Of a DNA stretch of 64,000 bases, positions 1-13,300 are shown piece after piece. The notes beneath the pieces are model-generated. The model ran no database searches and was not told the DNA's origin. It was given only the letters and a program-made list of their open reading frames with translations. Made by a program: the position numbers and the translations under genes. The stretch's first letter is position 1, and every line of letters starts with the position of its first letter. This DNA comes from Sipunculus nudus (taxonomy: Eukaryota; Annelida; Sipuncula; Golfingiida; Sipunculidae). Location: NCBI GenBank assembly GCA_026874595.1, contig CM049306.1, positions 3,982,019 through 4,046,018 of the forward strand, given 5' to 3'.

Positions 1-2508
1 AAGACACCTACCTATTTATGCTTCAGTATTAGTTTGTGGCCAAAGTAGATAAGACACCTACCTATTTATGCTTCAGTATTAGTTTGTGGCCAAAGTAGAT
101 AAGACACCTACCTCTTAATGCTTCAGTACTTAGTACGTGGCCAAAGTAGATAAGACACCTACCTCTTAATGCATCAGTATTAGTTTGTGGCCAAAGTAGA
201 TAAGACACCTACCTATTTATGCTTCAGTATTAGTTTGTGGCCAAAGTAGATAAGACACCTACCTATTTATGCTTCAGTATTAGTTTGTGGCCAAAGTAGA
301 TAAGACACCTACCTCTTAATGCTTCAGTACTTAGTACGTGGCCAAAGTAGATAAGACACCTACCTCTTTATGCTTCAGTATTAGTTTGTGACCAAAGTAG
401 ATAAGACACCTATTTCTGTATGCTTCAGTATTAGTTTGTGGCCAAAGTAGATAAGACACCTATTTCTGTATGCTTCAGTATTAGTTTTTGGCCAAAGTAG
501 ATAAGACACCTACCTCTTTATGCTTCAGTATTAGTTTGTGGCCAAAGTAGATAAGACACCTATTTCTGTATGCTTCAGTATTAGTTTGTGGCCAAAGTAG
601 ATAAGACACCTACCTCTTAATGCTTCAGTATTAGTTTGTGGCCAAAGTAGATAAGACACCTACCTCTTAATGCTTCAGTATTAGTACGTGGCCAAAGTAG
701 ATAAGACACCTACCTCTTTATGCTTCAGTATTAGTTTGTGACCAAAGTAGATAAGACACCTATTTCTGTATGCTTCAGTATTAGTTTGTGGCCAAAGTAG
801 ATAAGACACCTACCTCTTAATGCTTCAGTATTAGTTTGTGACCAAAGTAGATAAGACACCTACCTCTTAATGCTTCAGTACTTAGTACGTGGCCAAAGTA
901 GATAAGACACCTACCTCTTTATGCTTCAGTATTAGTTTGTGGCCAAAGTAGATAAGACACCTACCTATTTATGCTTCAGTATTAGTTTGTGGCCAAAGTA
1001 GATAAGACACCTACCTCTTTATGCTTCAGTATTAGTTTGTGGCCAAAGTAGATAAGACACCTACCTATTTATGCTTCAGTATTAGTTTGTGGCCAAAGTA
1101 GATAAGACACCTACCTATTTATGCTTCAGTATTAGTTTGTGGCCAAAGTAGATAAGAAACCTACCTCTTAATGCTTCAGTACTTAGTACGTGGCCAAAGT
1201 AGATAAGACACCTACCTCTTTATGCTTCAGTATTAGTTTGTGGCCAAAGTAGATAAGACACCTACCTATTTATGCTTCAGTATTAGTTTGTGGCCAAAGT
1301 AGATAAGACACCTACCTATTTATGCTTCAGTATTAGTTTGTGGCCAAAGTAGATAAGACACCTACCTCTTAATGCTTCAGTACTTAGTACGTGGCCAAAG
1401 TAGATAAGACACCTACCTCTTAATGCATCAGTATTAGTTTGTGGCCAAAGTAGATAAGACACCTACCTATTTATGCTTCAGTATTAGTTTGTGGCCAAAG
1501 TAGATAAGACACCTACCTATTTATGCTTCAGTATTAGTTTGTGGCCAAAGTAGATAAGACACCTACCTCTTAATGCTTCAGTACTTAGTACGTGGCCAAA
1601 GTAGATAAGACACCTACCTCTTTATGCTTCAGTATTAGTTTGTGACCAAAGTAGATAAGACACCTATTTCTGTATGCTTCAGTATTAGTTTGTGGCCAAA
1701 GTAGATAAGACACCTATTTCTGTATGCTTCAGTATTAGTTTTTGGCCAAAGTAGATAAGACACCTACCTCTTTATGCTTCAGTATTAGTTTGTGGCCAAA
1801 GTAGATAAGACACCTATTTCTGTATGCTTCAGTATTAGTTTGTGGCCAAAGTAGATAAGACACCTACCTCTTAATGCTTCAGTATTAGTTTGTGGCCAAA
1901 GTAGATAAGACACCTACCTCTTAATGCTTCAGTATTAGTACGTGGCCAAAGTAGATAAGACACCTACCTCTTTATGCTTCAGTATTAGTTTGTGACCAAA
2001 GTAGATAAGACACCTATTTCTGTATGCTTCAGTATTAGTTTGTGGCCAAAGTAGATAAGACACCTACCTCTTAATGCTTCAGTATTAGTTTGTGACCAAA
2101 GTAGATAAGACACCTACCTCTTAATGCTTCAGTACTTAGTACGTGGCCAAAGTAGATAAGACACCTACCTCTTTATGCTTCAGTATTAGTTTGTGGCCAA
2201 AGTAGATAAGACACCTACCTATTTATGCTTCAGTATTAGTTTGTTGCCAAAGTAGATAAGACACCTACCTCTTTATGCTTCAGTATTAGTTTGTGGCCAA
2301 AGTAGATAAGACACCTACCTATTTATGCTTCAGTATTAGTTTGTGGCCAAAGTAGATAAGACACCTACCTATTTATGCTTCAGTATTAGTTTGTGGCCAA
2401 AGTAGATAAGAAACCTACCTCTTAATGCTTCAGTACTTAGTACGTGGCCAAAGTAGATAAGACACCTACCTCTTTATGCTTCAGTATTAGTTTGTGGCCA
2501 AAGTAGAA
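1..2508. repeat. Tandem higher-order duplication, period 1254 bp
   Basis: Two consecutive copies of a 25-monomer block. The GCATCAG variant at 171 recurs at 1425, and the rare TTAGTTTTTGGCC variant at 481 recurs at 1735, both exactly 1254 bp apart. The order of 50-bp, 51-bp and TATTTCTG monomers between them matches. The length equals 25 x 50 plus four extra bases from 51-bp monomers. Confidence 0.85.
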
Positions 2509-4430
2509 AAGACACCTACCTCTTAATGCTTCAGTACTTAGTACGTGGCCAAAGTAGATAAGACACCTACCTCTTAATGCTTCAGTATTAGTTTGTGGCC
2601 AAAGTAGATAAGACACCTACCTATTTATGCTTCAGTATTAGTTTGTGGCCAAAGTAGATAAGACACCTACCTCTTAATGCTTCAGTACTTAGTACGTGGC
2701 CAAAGTAGATAAGACACCTACCTCTTAATGCTTCAGTATTAGTTTGTGGCCAAAGTAGATAAGACACCTACCTATTTATGCTTCAGTATTAGTTTGTGGC
2801 CAAAGTAGATAAGACACCTACCTCTTAATGCTTCAGTACTTAGTACGTGGCCAAAGTAGATAAAACACCTACCTCTTTATGCTTCAGTACTTAGTACGTG
2901 GCCAAAGTAGATAAGACACCTACCTATTTATGCTTCAGTATTAGTTTGTGGCCAAAGTAGATGAGACACCTACCTCTTAATGCTTCAGTATTAGTACGTG
3001 GCCAAAGTAGATAAGACACCTACCTCTTTATGCTTCAGTATTAGTTTGTGACCAAAGTAGATAAGACACCTGTTTCTGTATGCTTCAGTATTAGTTTGTG
3101 GCCAAAGTAGATAAGACACCTACCTCTTAATGCTTCAGTATTAGTTTGTGGCCAAAGTAGATAAGACACCTATTTCTGTATGCTTCAGTATTAGTTTGTG
3201 GCTAAAGTAGATAAGACACCTACCTCTTAATGCTTCAGTATTAGTTTGTGGCCAAAGTAGATAAGACACCTATTTCTGTATGCTTCAGTATTAGTTTGTG
3301 GCCAAAGTAGATAAGACACCTATTTCTGTATGCTTCAGTATTAGTTTGTGACCAAAGTAGATAAGACACCTGTTTCTGTATGCTTCAGTATTAGTTTGTG
3401 GCCAAAGTAGATAAGACACCTACCTCTTAATTCTTCAGTATTAGTTTGTGGCCAAAGTAGATAAGACACCTATTTCTGTATGCTTCAGTATTAGTTTGTG
3501 GCCAAAGTAGATAAGACACCTACCTCTTAATGCTTCAGTATTAGTTTGTGGCCAAAGTAGATAAGACACCTACCTCTTAATGCTTCAGTATTAGTTTGTG
3601 GCCAAAGTAGATAAGACACCTACCTCTTAATGCTTCAGTATTAGTTTGTGGCCAAAGTAGATAAGACACCTATTTCTGTATGCTTCAGTATTAGTTTGTG
3701 GCCAAAGTAGATAAGACACCTATTTCTGTATGCTTCAGTATTAGTTTGTGGCCAAAGTAGATAAGACACCTATTTCTGTATGCTTCAGTATTAGTTTGTG
3801 GCCAAAGTAGATAAGACACCTACCTCTTAATGCTTCAGTATTAGTTTGTGGCCAAAGTAGATAAGAAACCTACCTCTTAATGCTTCAGTACTTAGTACGT
3901 GGCCAAAGTAGATAAGACACCTACCTCTTTATGCTTCAGTATTAGTTTGTGGCCAAAGTAGAAAAGACACCTACCTCTTAATGCTTCAGTACTTAGTACG
4001 TGGCCAAAGTAGATAAGACACCTACCTCTTAATGCTTCAGTATTAGTTTGTGGCCAAAGTAGATAAGACACCTACCTATTTATGCTTCAGTATTAGTTTG
4101 TGGCCAAAGTAGATAAGACACCTACCTCTTAATGCTTCAGTACTTAGTACGTGGCCAAAGTAGATAAGACACCTACCTCTTAATGCTTCAGTATTAGTTT
4201 GTGGCCAAAGTAGATAAGACACCTACCTATTTATGCTTCAGTATTAGTTTGTGGCCAAAGTAGATAAGACACCTACCTCTTAATGCTTCAGTACTTAGTA
4301 CGTGGCCAAAGTAGATAAAACACCTACCTCTTTATGCTTCAGTACTTAGTACGTGGCCAAAGTAGATAAGACACCTACCTATTTATGCTTCAGTATTAGT
4401 TTGTGGCCAAAGTAGATAAGACACCTACCT
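2400..4430. repeat. Higher-order duplication, offset 1455 bp
   Basis: The series AAGAAACC monomer, TAGAAAAGACACC monomer, then alternating 50- and 51-bp units at about 2.41-2.97 kb is repeated at about 3.86-4.43 kb. The anchor AAGTAGAAAA lies at 2501 and 3956. Between the two copies is a run of TATTTCTGTATG monomers that includes two TGTTTCTG variants. Confidence 0.75.
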
Positions 4431-6179
4431 CTTAATGCTTCTGTATTAGTTTGTGGCCAAAGTAGATAAGACACCTACCTCTTAATGCATCAGTATTAGT
4501 TTGTGGCCAAAGTAGATAAGACACCTACCTATTTATGCTTCAGTATTAGTTTGTGGCCAAAGTAGATAAGACACCTACCTATTTATGCTTCAGTATTAGT
4601 TTGTGGCCAAAGTAGATAAGACACCTACCTCTTAATGCTTCAGTACTTAGTTTGTGGCCAAAGTAGATAAGACACCTAACTATTTATGCTTCAGTATTAG
4701 TTAGTGGCCAAAGTAGATAAGACACCTACCTATTTATGCTTCAGTATTAGTTTGTGGTCAAAGTAGATAAGACACCTACCTCTTAATGCTTCAGTACTTA
4801 GTACGTGGTCAAAGTAGATAAGACACCTACCTCTTAATACTTCAGTACTTAGTACGTGGCCAAAGTAGATAAGACACCTACCTATTTATGCTTCAGTATT
4901 AGTTTGTGGCCAAAGTAGATAAGACACCTACCTATTTATGCTTCAGTATTAGTTTGTGGCCAAAGTAGATAAGACACCTACCTCTTAATGCTTCAGTATT
5001 AGTTTATGACCAAAGTAGATAAGACACCTACCTCTTAATGCTTCAGTACTTAGTACGTGGCCAAAGTAGATAAGACACCTACCTCTTAATGCTTCAGTAT
5101 TAGTTTGTGACCAAAGTAGATAAGACACCTACCTCTTAATGCTTCAGTACTTAGTACGTGGCCAAAGTAGATAAGACACCTACCTATTTATGCTTCAGTA
5201 TTAGTTTGTGGCCAAAGTAGATAAGACACCTACCTCTTAATGCTTCAGTATTAGTTTGTGGCCAAAGTAGATAAGACACCTACCTCTTAATGCTTCAGTA
5301 TTAGTACGTGGCCAAAGTAGATAAGACACCTACCTCTTAATACTTCAGTACTTAGTACGCGGCCAAAGGAGATAAGACACCTACCTCTTAATGCTTCAGT
5401 ACTTACTAGGTGGCCAAAGTAGATAAGACACCTACCTCTTAATGCTTCAGTATTAGTTTGTGGCCAAAGTAGATAAGACACCTACCTATTTATGCTTCAG
5501 TATTAGTTTGTGGCCAAAGTAGATAAGACACCTACCTCTTAATGCTTCAGTACTTAGTACGTGGCCAAAGTAGATAAGACACCTACCTCTTTATGCTTCA
5601 GTACTTAGTACGTGGCCAAAGTAGATAAGACACCTACCTATTTATGCTTCAGTACTTAGTACGTGGCCAAAGTAGATAAGACACCTACCTCTTTATGCTT
5701 CAGTACTTAGTACGTGGCCAAAGTAGATAAGACACCTATTTCTGTATGCTTCAGTATTAGTTTGTGGCCAAAGTAGATAAGACACCTACCTCTTTATGCT
5801 TCAGTATTAGTTTGTGGCCAAAGTAGATAAGACACCTACCTCTTAATGCTTCAGTATTAGTTTGTGACCAAAGTAGATAAGACACCTATTTCTGTATGCT
5901 TCAGTATTAGTTTGTGGCCAAAGTAGATAAGACACATATTTCTGTATGCTTCAGTATTAGTTTGTGGCCAAAGTAGATAAGACACCTACCTCTTTATGCT
6001 TCAGTATTAGTTTGTGGCCAAAGTAGATAAGACACCTATTTCTGTATGCTTCAGTATTAGTTTGTGGCCAAAGTAGATAAGACACCTACCTCTTAATGCT
6101 TCAGTATTAGTTTGTGGCCAAAGTAGATAAGACACCTACCTCTTAATGCTTCAGTATTAGTACGTGGCCAAAGTAGATA

Positions 6180-8560
6180 AGACACCTACCTCTTTATGCT
6201 TCAGTATTAGTTTGTGACCAAAGTAGATAAGACACCTATTTCTGTATGCTTCAGTATTAGTTTGTGGCCAAAGTAGATAAGACACCTACCTCTTTATGCT
6301 TCAGTATTAGTTTGTGGCCAAAGTAGATAAGACACCTACCTATTTATGCTTCAGTATTAGTATGTGGCCAAAGTAGATAAGACACCTACCTATTTATGCT
6401 TCAGTATTGGTATGTGGCCAAAGTAGATAAGACACCTACCTCTTAATGCTTCAGTATTAGTTTGTGACCAAAGTAGATAAGACACCTACCTCTTAATGCT
6501 TCAGTACTTAGTACGTGGCCAAAGTAGATAAGACACCTACCTCTTTATGCTTCAGTATTAGTTTGTGGCCAAAGTAGATAAGACACCTACCTATTTATGC
6601 TTCAGTATTAGTTTGTGGCCAAAGTAGATAAGACACCTACCTATTTATGCTTCAGTATTAGTTTGTGGCCAAAGTAGATAAGACACCTACCTCTTAATGC
6701 TTCAGTACTTAGTACGTGGCCAAAGTAGATAAGACACCTACCTCTTAATGCATCAGTATTAGTTTGTGGCCAAAGTAGATAAAACACCTACCTATTTATG
6801 CTTCAGTATTAGTTTGTGGCCAAAGTAGATAAGACACCTACCTCTTTATGCTTCAGTATTAGTTTGTGGCCAAAGTAGATAAGACACCTACCTATTTATG
6901 CTTCAGTATTAGTTTGTGGCCAAAGTAGATAAGACACCTACCTATTTATGCTTCAGTATTAGTTTGTGGCCAAAGTAGATAAGACACCTACCTCTTAATG
7001 CTTCAGTACTTAGTACGTGGCCAAAGTAGATAAGACACCTACCTCTTTATGCTTCAGTATTAGTTTGTGGCCAAAGTAGAAAAGACACCTACCTCTTAAT
7101 GCTTCAGTACTTAGTACGTGGCCAAAGTAGATAAGACACCTACCTCTTAATGCTTCAGTATTAGTTTGTGGCCAAAGTAGATAAGACACCTACCTATTTA
7201 TGCTTCAGTATTAGTTTGTGGCCAAAGTAGATAAGACACCTACCTCTTAATGCTTCAGTACTTAGTACGTGGCCAAAGTAGATAAGACACCTACCTCTTA
7301 ATGCTTCAGTATTAGTTTGTGGCCAAAGTAGATAAGACACCTACCTATTTATGCTTCAGTATTAGTTTGTGGCCAAAGTAGATATGACACCTACCTCTTA
7401 ATGCTTCAGTACTTAGTACGTGGCCAAAGTAGATAAGACACCTACCTCTTTATGCTTCAGTACTTAGTACGTGGCCAAAGTAGATAAGACACCTACCTAT
7501 TTATGCTTCAGTATTAGTTTGTGGCCAAAGTAGATAAGACACCTACCTCTTAATGCTTCAGTATTAGTTTGTGGCCAAAGTAGATAAGACACCTACCTCT
7601 TAATGCTTCAGTATTAGTACGTGGCCAAAGTAGATAAGACACCTACCTCTTTATGCTTCAGTATTAGTTTGTGACCAAAGTAGATAAGACACCTACCTCT
7701 TAATGCTTCAGTATTAGTTTGTGGCCAAAGTAGATAAGACACCTATTTCTGTATGCTTCAGTATTAGTTTGTGGCCAAAGTAGATAAGACACCTATTTCT
7801 GTATGCTTCAGTATTAGTTTGTGGCCAAAGTAGATAAGACACCTACCTCTTTATGCTTCAGTATTAGTTTGTCACCAAAGTAGATAAGACACCTATTTCT
7901 GTATGCTTCAGTATTAGTTTGTGGCCAAAGTAGATAAGACACCTACCTCTTAATGCTTCAGTATTAGTACGTGGCCAAAGTAGATAAGACACCTACCTCT
8001 TTATGCTTCAGTATTAGTTTGTGACCAAAGTAGATAAGACACCTATTTCTGTATGCTTCAGTATTAGTTTGTGGCCAAAGTAGATAAGACACCTACCTCT
8101 TTATGCTTCAGTATTAGTTTGTGGCCAAAGTAGATAAGACACCTACCTATTTATGCTTCAGTATTAGTATGTGGCCAAAGTAGATAAGACACCTACCTAT
8201 TTATGCTTCAGTATTGGTATGTGGCCAAAGTAGATAAGACACCTACCTCTTAATGCTTCAGTATTAGTTTGTGACCAAAGTAGATAAGACACCTACCTCT
8301 TAATGCTTCAGTACTTAGTACGTGGCCAAAGTAGATAAGACACCTACCTCTTTATGCTTCAGTATTAGTTTGTGGCCAAAGTAGATAAGACACCTACCTA
8401 TTTATGCTTCAGTATTAGTTTGTGGCCAAAGTAGATAAGACACCTACCTATTTATGCTTCAGTATTAGTTTGTGGCCAAAGTAGATAAGACACCTACCTC
8501 TTAATGCTTCAGTACTTAGTACGTGGCCAAAGTAGATAAGACACCTACCTCTTAATGCAT
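6180..8560. repeat. Higher-order duplication, offset ~1807 bp
   Basis: The rare TATTGGTATGTGG monomer at 6405 recurs at 8212, and GCATCAG at 6750 recurs at 8558. Flanking monomer order also matches. A related block is seen again about 2760 bp after the first copy (GCATCAG at 9510), so this unit has been copied more than once. Confidence 0.75.
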
Positions 8561-8640
8561 CAGTATTAGTTTGTGGCCAAAGTAGATAAGACACCTACCT
8601 ATTTATGCTTCAGTATTAGTTTGTGGCCAAAGTAGATAAG

Positions 8641-9190
8641 ACATCTACTTCTTTATGCTTCAGTATTAGTTTGTGGCCAAAGTAGATAAGACACCTACCT
8701 CTTTATGCTTCAGTATACGTTTGTGGCCAAAGTAGATAAGACACCTACCTCTTTATGCTTCAGTATTAGTTTGTGGCCAAAGTAGATAAGACACCTACCT
8801 CTTAATGCTTCAGTATTAGTTTGTGGCCAAAGTAGATAAGACACCTACCTATTTATGCTTCAGTATTAGTTTGCGGCCAAAGTAGATAAGACACCTATAT
8901 ATTTATGCTTCAGGATTGGTTTGTGGCCAAAGTAGATAAGACATCTACCTATTTATGCTTCAGTATTAGTTTCTGGCCAAAGTAGATAAGACACCTACCT
9001 CTTTATGCTTCAGTATTAGTTTGCGGCCACAGAAGATAAGACACCTACCTCTTTATGCTTCAGTATTAGTTTGTGGCCAAAGTAGATAAGACACCTACCT
9101 CTTTATGCTTCAGTATTAGTTTGTGGCCAAAGTAGATAAGACACCTACCTCTTTATGCTTCAGTATTAGTTTGTGGCCAAAGTAGATAAG
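8641..9190. repeat. Satellite island of subtype 2, with a LINE-free insertion-site neighbourhood
   Basis: Within subtype 1 lies a short stretch of diverged monomers: TATATATTT with CAGGATTGG, then GACATCTACC with TTTCTGGCC, then TTTGCGGCCACAG. This is the same order found immediately upstream of every LINE copy. Here the series runs through AGAAGATAAG at 9031-9040 straight into ACACCTACC, with no LINE. The stretch is therefore a related empty version of the insertion site. Confidence 0.85.
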
Positions 9191-10300
9191 ACACCTACCT
9201 CTTAATGCTTCAGTACTTAGTACGTGGCCAAAGTAGATAAGACACCTACCTCTTAATGCTTCAGTACTTAGTACGTGGCCAAAGTAGATAAGACACCTAC
9301 CTCTTTATGCTTCAGTATTAGTTTGTGGCCAAAGTAGATAAGACACCTACCTATTTATGCTTCAGTATTAGTTTGTGGCCAAAGTAGATAAGACACCTAC
9401 CTATTTATGCTTCAGTATTAGTTTGTGGCCAAAGTAGATAAGACACCTACCTCTTAATGCTTCAGTACTTAGTACGTGGCCAAAGTAGATAAGACACCTA
9501 CCTCTTAATGCATCAGTATTAGTTTGTGGCCAAAGTAGATAAGACACCTACCTATTTATGCTTCAGTATTAGTTTGTGGCCAAAGTAGATAAAACACCTA
9601 CCTCTTTATGCTTCAGCATTAGTTTGTGGCCAAAGTAGATAAGACACCTACCTATTTATGCTTCAGTATTAGTTTGTGGCCAAAGTAGATAAGACACCTA
9701 CCTATTTATGCTTCAGTATTAGTTTGTGGCCAAAGTAGATAAGAAACCTACCTCTTAATGCTTCAGTACTTAGTACGTGGCCAAAGTAGATAATACACCT
9801 ACCTCTTTATGCTTCAGTATTAGTTTGTGGCCAAAGTAGAAAAGACACCTACCTCTTAATGCTTCAGTACTTAGTACGTGGCCAAAGTAGATAAGACACC
9901 TACCTCTTAATGCTTCAGTATTAGTTTGTGGCCAAAGTAGATAAGACACCTACCTATTTATGCTTCAGTATTAGTTTGTGGCCAAAGTAGATAAGACACC
10001 TACCTCTTAATGCTTCAGTACTTAGTACGTGGCCAAAGTAGATAAGACACCTACCTCTTAATGCTTCAGTATTAGTTTGTGGCCAAAGTAGATAAGACAC
10101 CTACCTATTTATGCTTCAGTATTAGTTTGTGGCCAAAGTAGATAAGACACCTACCTCTTAATGCTTCAGTACTTAGTACGTGGCCAAAGTAGATAAGACA
10201 CCTACCTCTTTATGCTTCAGTACTTAGTACGTGGCCAAAGTAGATAAGACACCTACCTATTTATGCTTCAGTATTAGTTTGTGGCCAAAGTAGATAAGAC
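9191..10300. repeat. Satellite array, subtype 1 resumed
   Basis: 51-bp CTTAGTACGTGG monomers return, with GCATCAG at 9510 and a TAGAAAAG variant near 9839. The block resembles 6.43-7.54 kb at an offset of about 2760 bp, so it is probably a copied segment. No gene. Confidence 0.9.
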
Positions 10301-13300
10301 ACCTACTTCCCATGCTTCAGTATTAGTTTGTGGCCAAAGTAGATAAGACACCTTCCTCTTTATGCTTCAGTATAAGTTTGTGGCCAAAGTAGATAAGAAA
10401 CCTACCTCTTTATGCTTCAGTATTAGTTTGTGGCCAAAGTAGATAAGACACCTACCTATTTATGCTTCAGTATTAGTTTGTGGCCAAAGTAGATAAGACA
10501 CCTACCTCTTAATGCTTCAGTATTAGTTTGTGGCCAAAGTAGATAAGACACCTACCTCTTTATGCTTCAGTATAAGTTTGTGGCCAAAGTAGATAAGAAA
10601 CCTACCTCTTTATGCTTCAGTATAAGTTTGTGGCCAAAGTAGATAAGAAACCTACCTCTTTATGCTTCAGTATTAGTTTGTGGCCAAAGTAGATAAGACA
10701 CCTACCTCTTAATGCTTCAGTATTAGTTTGTGGCCAAAGTAGATAAGACACCTACCTATTTATGCTTCAGTATTAGTTTGCGGCCAAAGTAGATAAGACA
10801 CCTACCTCTTAATGCTTCAGTACTTAGTATGTGTCAAAAGCTTATAAGCCACCTACCTGTTTATGCTTCAGTATTAGTTTGTGGCCAAAGTAGATAAGAC
10901 ACCTACCTCTTCATGCTTCAGTATTAGTTTGTGGCCACAGTAGATAAGACACCTACCTATTTAGGCTTCAGTATTAGTTTGTGACCAAAGTAGATAAGAC
11001 ACCTACCTCTTTATGCTTCAGTATTAGTTTGTGGCCAAAGTAGATAAGACACCTACCTATTTATGCTTCAGTATTAGTTTGTGGCCAAAGTAGATAAGAC
11101 ACCTACCTCTTTATGCTTCAGTATTAGTTTGCGGCCACAGTAGATAAGACACCTACCTATTTATGCTTCAGTATTAGTTTGTGGCCAAAGTAGATAAGAC
11201 ACCTACCTCTTTGTGCTTCAGTATTAGTTTGTGGCCAAAGTAGATAAAACACCTACCTCTTTATGCTTCAGTATTAGTTTGTGGCCAAAGTAGATAAGAC
11301 ACCTACCTCTTTATGCTTCAGTATTAGTTTGTGGCCAAAGTAGATAGGACACCTACCTCTTTATGCTTCAGTATTAGTGTGTGGCCAAAGTAGATAAAAC
11401 ACCTACCTCTTTATACTTCAGTATTAGTTTGTGGCCAAAGTAGATAAGACACCTACCTCTTTATGCTTCAGTTTTAGTTTGTGGCCAAAGTAGATAAGAC
11501 ACCTATATATTTATGATTCAGGATTAGTTTGTGGCCAAAGTAGATAAGACATCTACCTATTTATGCTTCAGTGTCAGTTTGTGGCCAAAGTAGATAAGAC
11601 ACCTACCTCTTCATGCTTCAGTATTAGTTTGTGGCCAAAGTAGATAAGACACCTACCTATTTATGCTTCAGTATTAGTTTGTGGCCAAAGTAGATAAGAC
11701 ACCTACCTCTTCATGCTTCAGTATTAGTATGTGTCAAAAGCTTATAAGCCACCTACCTGTTTATGCTTCAGTATTAGTTTGTGGCCAAAGTAGATAAGAC
11801 ACCTACCTCTTCATGCTTCAGTATTAGTTTGTGGCCACAGTAGATAAGACACCTACCTATTTAGGCTTCAGTATTAGTTTGTGACCAAAGTAGATAAGAC
11901 ACCTACCTCTTTATGCTTCAGTATTAGTTTGTGGCCAAAGTAGATAAGACACCTACCTATTTATGCTTCAGTATTAGTTTGTGGCCAAAGTAGATAAGAC
12001 ACCTACCTCTTTATGCTTCAGTATTAGTTTGCGGCCACAGTAGATAAGACACCTACCTATTTATGCTTCAGTATTAGTTTGTGGCCAAAGTAGATAAGAC
12101 ACCTACCTCTTTGTGCTTCAGTATTAGTTTGTGGCCAAAGTAGATAAAACACCTACCTCTTTATGCTTCAGTATTAGTTTGTGGCCAAAGTAGATAAGAC
12201 ACCTACCTCTTTATGCTTCAGTATTAGTTTGTGGCCAAAGTAGATAGGACACCTACCTCTTTATGCTTCAGTATTAGTGTGTGGCCAAAGTAGATAAAAC
12301 ACCTACCTCTTTATACTTCAGTATTAGTTTGTGGCCAAAGTAGATAAGACACCTACCTCTTTATGCTTCAGTTTTAGTTTGTGGCCAAAGTAGATAAGAC
12401 ACCTATATATTTATGATTCAGGATTAGTTTGTGGCCAAAGTAGATAAGACATCTACCTATTTATGCTTCAGTGTCAGTTTGTGGCCAAAGTAGATAAGAC
12501 ACCTACCTCTTCATGCTTCAGTATTAGTTTGTGGCCAAAGTAGATAAGACACCTACCTATTTATGCTTCAGTATTAGTTTGTGGCCAAAGTAGATAAGAC
12601 ACCTACTTCTCTATGCTTCAGTATTAGTTTGTGGCCAAAGTAGATAAGACACCTTCCTCTTTATGCTTCAGTATAAGTTTGTGGCCAAAGTAGATAAGAA
12701 ACCTACCTCTTTATGCTTCAGTATTAGTTTGTGGCCAAAGTAGATAAGACACCTACCTATTTATGCTTCAGTATTAGTTTGTGGCCAAAGTAGATAAGAC
12801 ACCTACCTCTTAATGCTTCAGTATTAGTTTGTGGCCAAAGTAGATAAGACACCTACCTCTTTATGCTTCAGTATAAGTTTGTGGCCAAAGTAGATAAGAA
12901 ACCTACCTCTTTATGCTTCAGTATAAGTTTGTGGCCAAAGTAGATAAGAAACCTACCTCTTTATGCTTCAGTATTAGTTTGTGGCCAAAGTAGATAAGAC
13001 ACCTACCTCTTAATGCTTCAGTATTAGTTTGTGGCCAAAGTAGATAAGACACCTACCTATTTATGCTTCAGTATTAGTTTGCGGCCAAAGTAGATAAGAC
13101 ACCTACCTCTTAATGCTTCAGTACTTAGTATGTGTCAAAAGCTTATAAGCCACCTACCTGTTTATGCTTCAGTATTAGTTTGTGGCCAAAGTAGATAAGA
13201 CACCTACCTCTTCATGCTTCAGTATTAGTTTGTGGCCACAGTAGATAAGACACCTACCTATTTAGGCTTCAGTATTAGTTTGTGACCAAAGTAGATAAGA

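Larger units (their letters stand above)
1..8640. repeat. Satellite array, subtype 1 (50/51-bp monomers)
   Basis: Uninterrupted head-to-tail monomers with no gene. Two lengths alternate. The 50-bp unit has CAGTATTAGTTTGTGG. The 51-bp unit has CAGTACTTAGTACGTGG, with one extra base and a CpG. A third class has TATTTCTGTATG in place of the usual CTATTTATG or CTCTTAATG. Higher-order copying is visible. The rare GCATCAG variant recurs at 171 and 1425, and at 6750 and 8558. The rare variant TAGAAAAGACACC recurs near 2506, 3961 and 7079. This monomer mixture distinguishes the region from everything after 10.3 kb. Confidence 0.97.

Noticed and set aside
5287-5481. A 64-residue minus-strand open frame with a repeating TEALRGRCLIYFGH-like unit
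   Set aside because: It is a read-through of satellite monomers. Where 51-bp units follow each other the frame is kept (51 = 3 x 17), so a short open frame arises by chance. No start context, no homology and no similar frame elsewhere.
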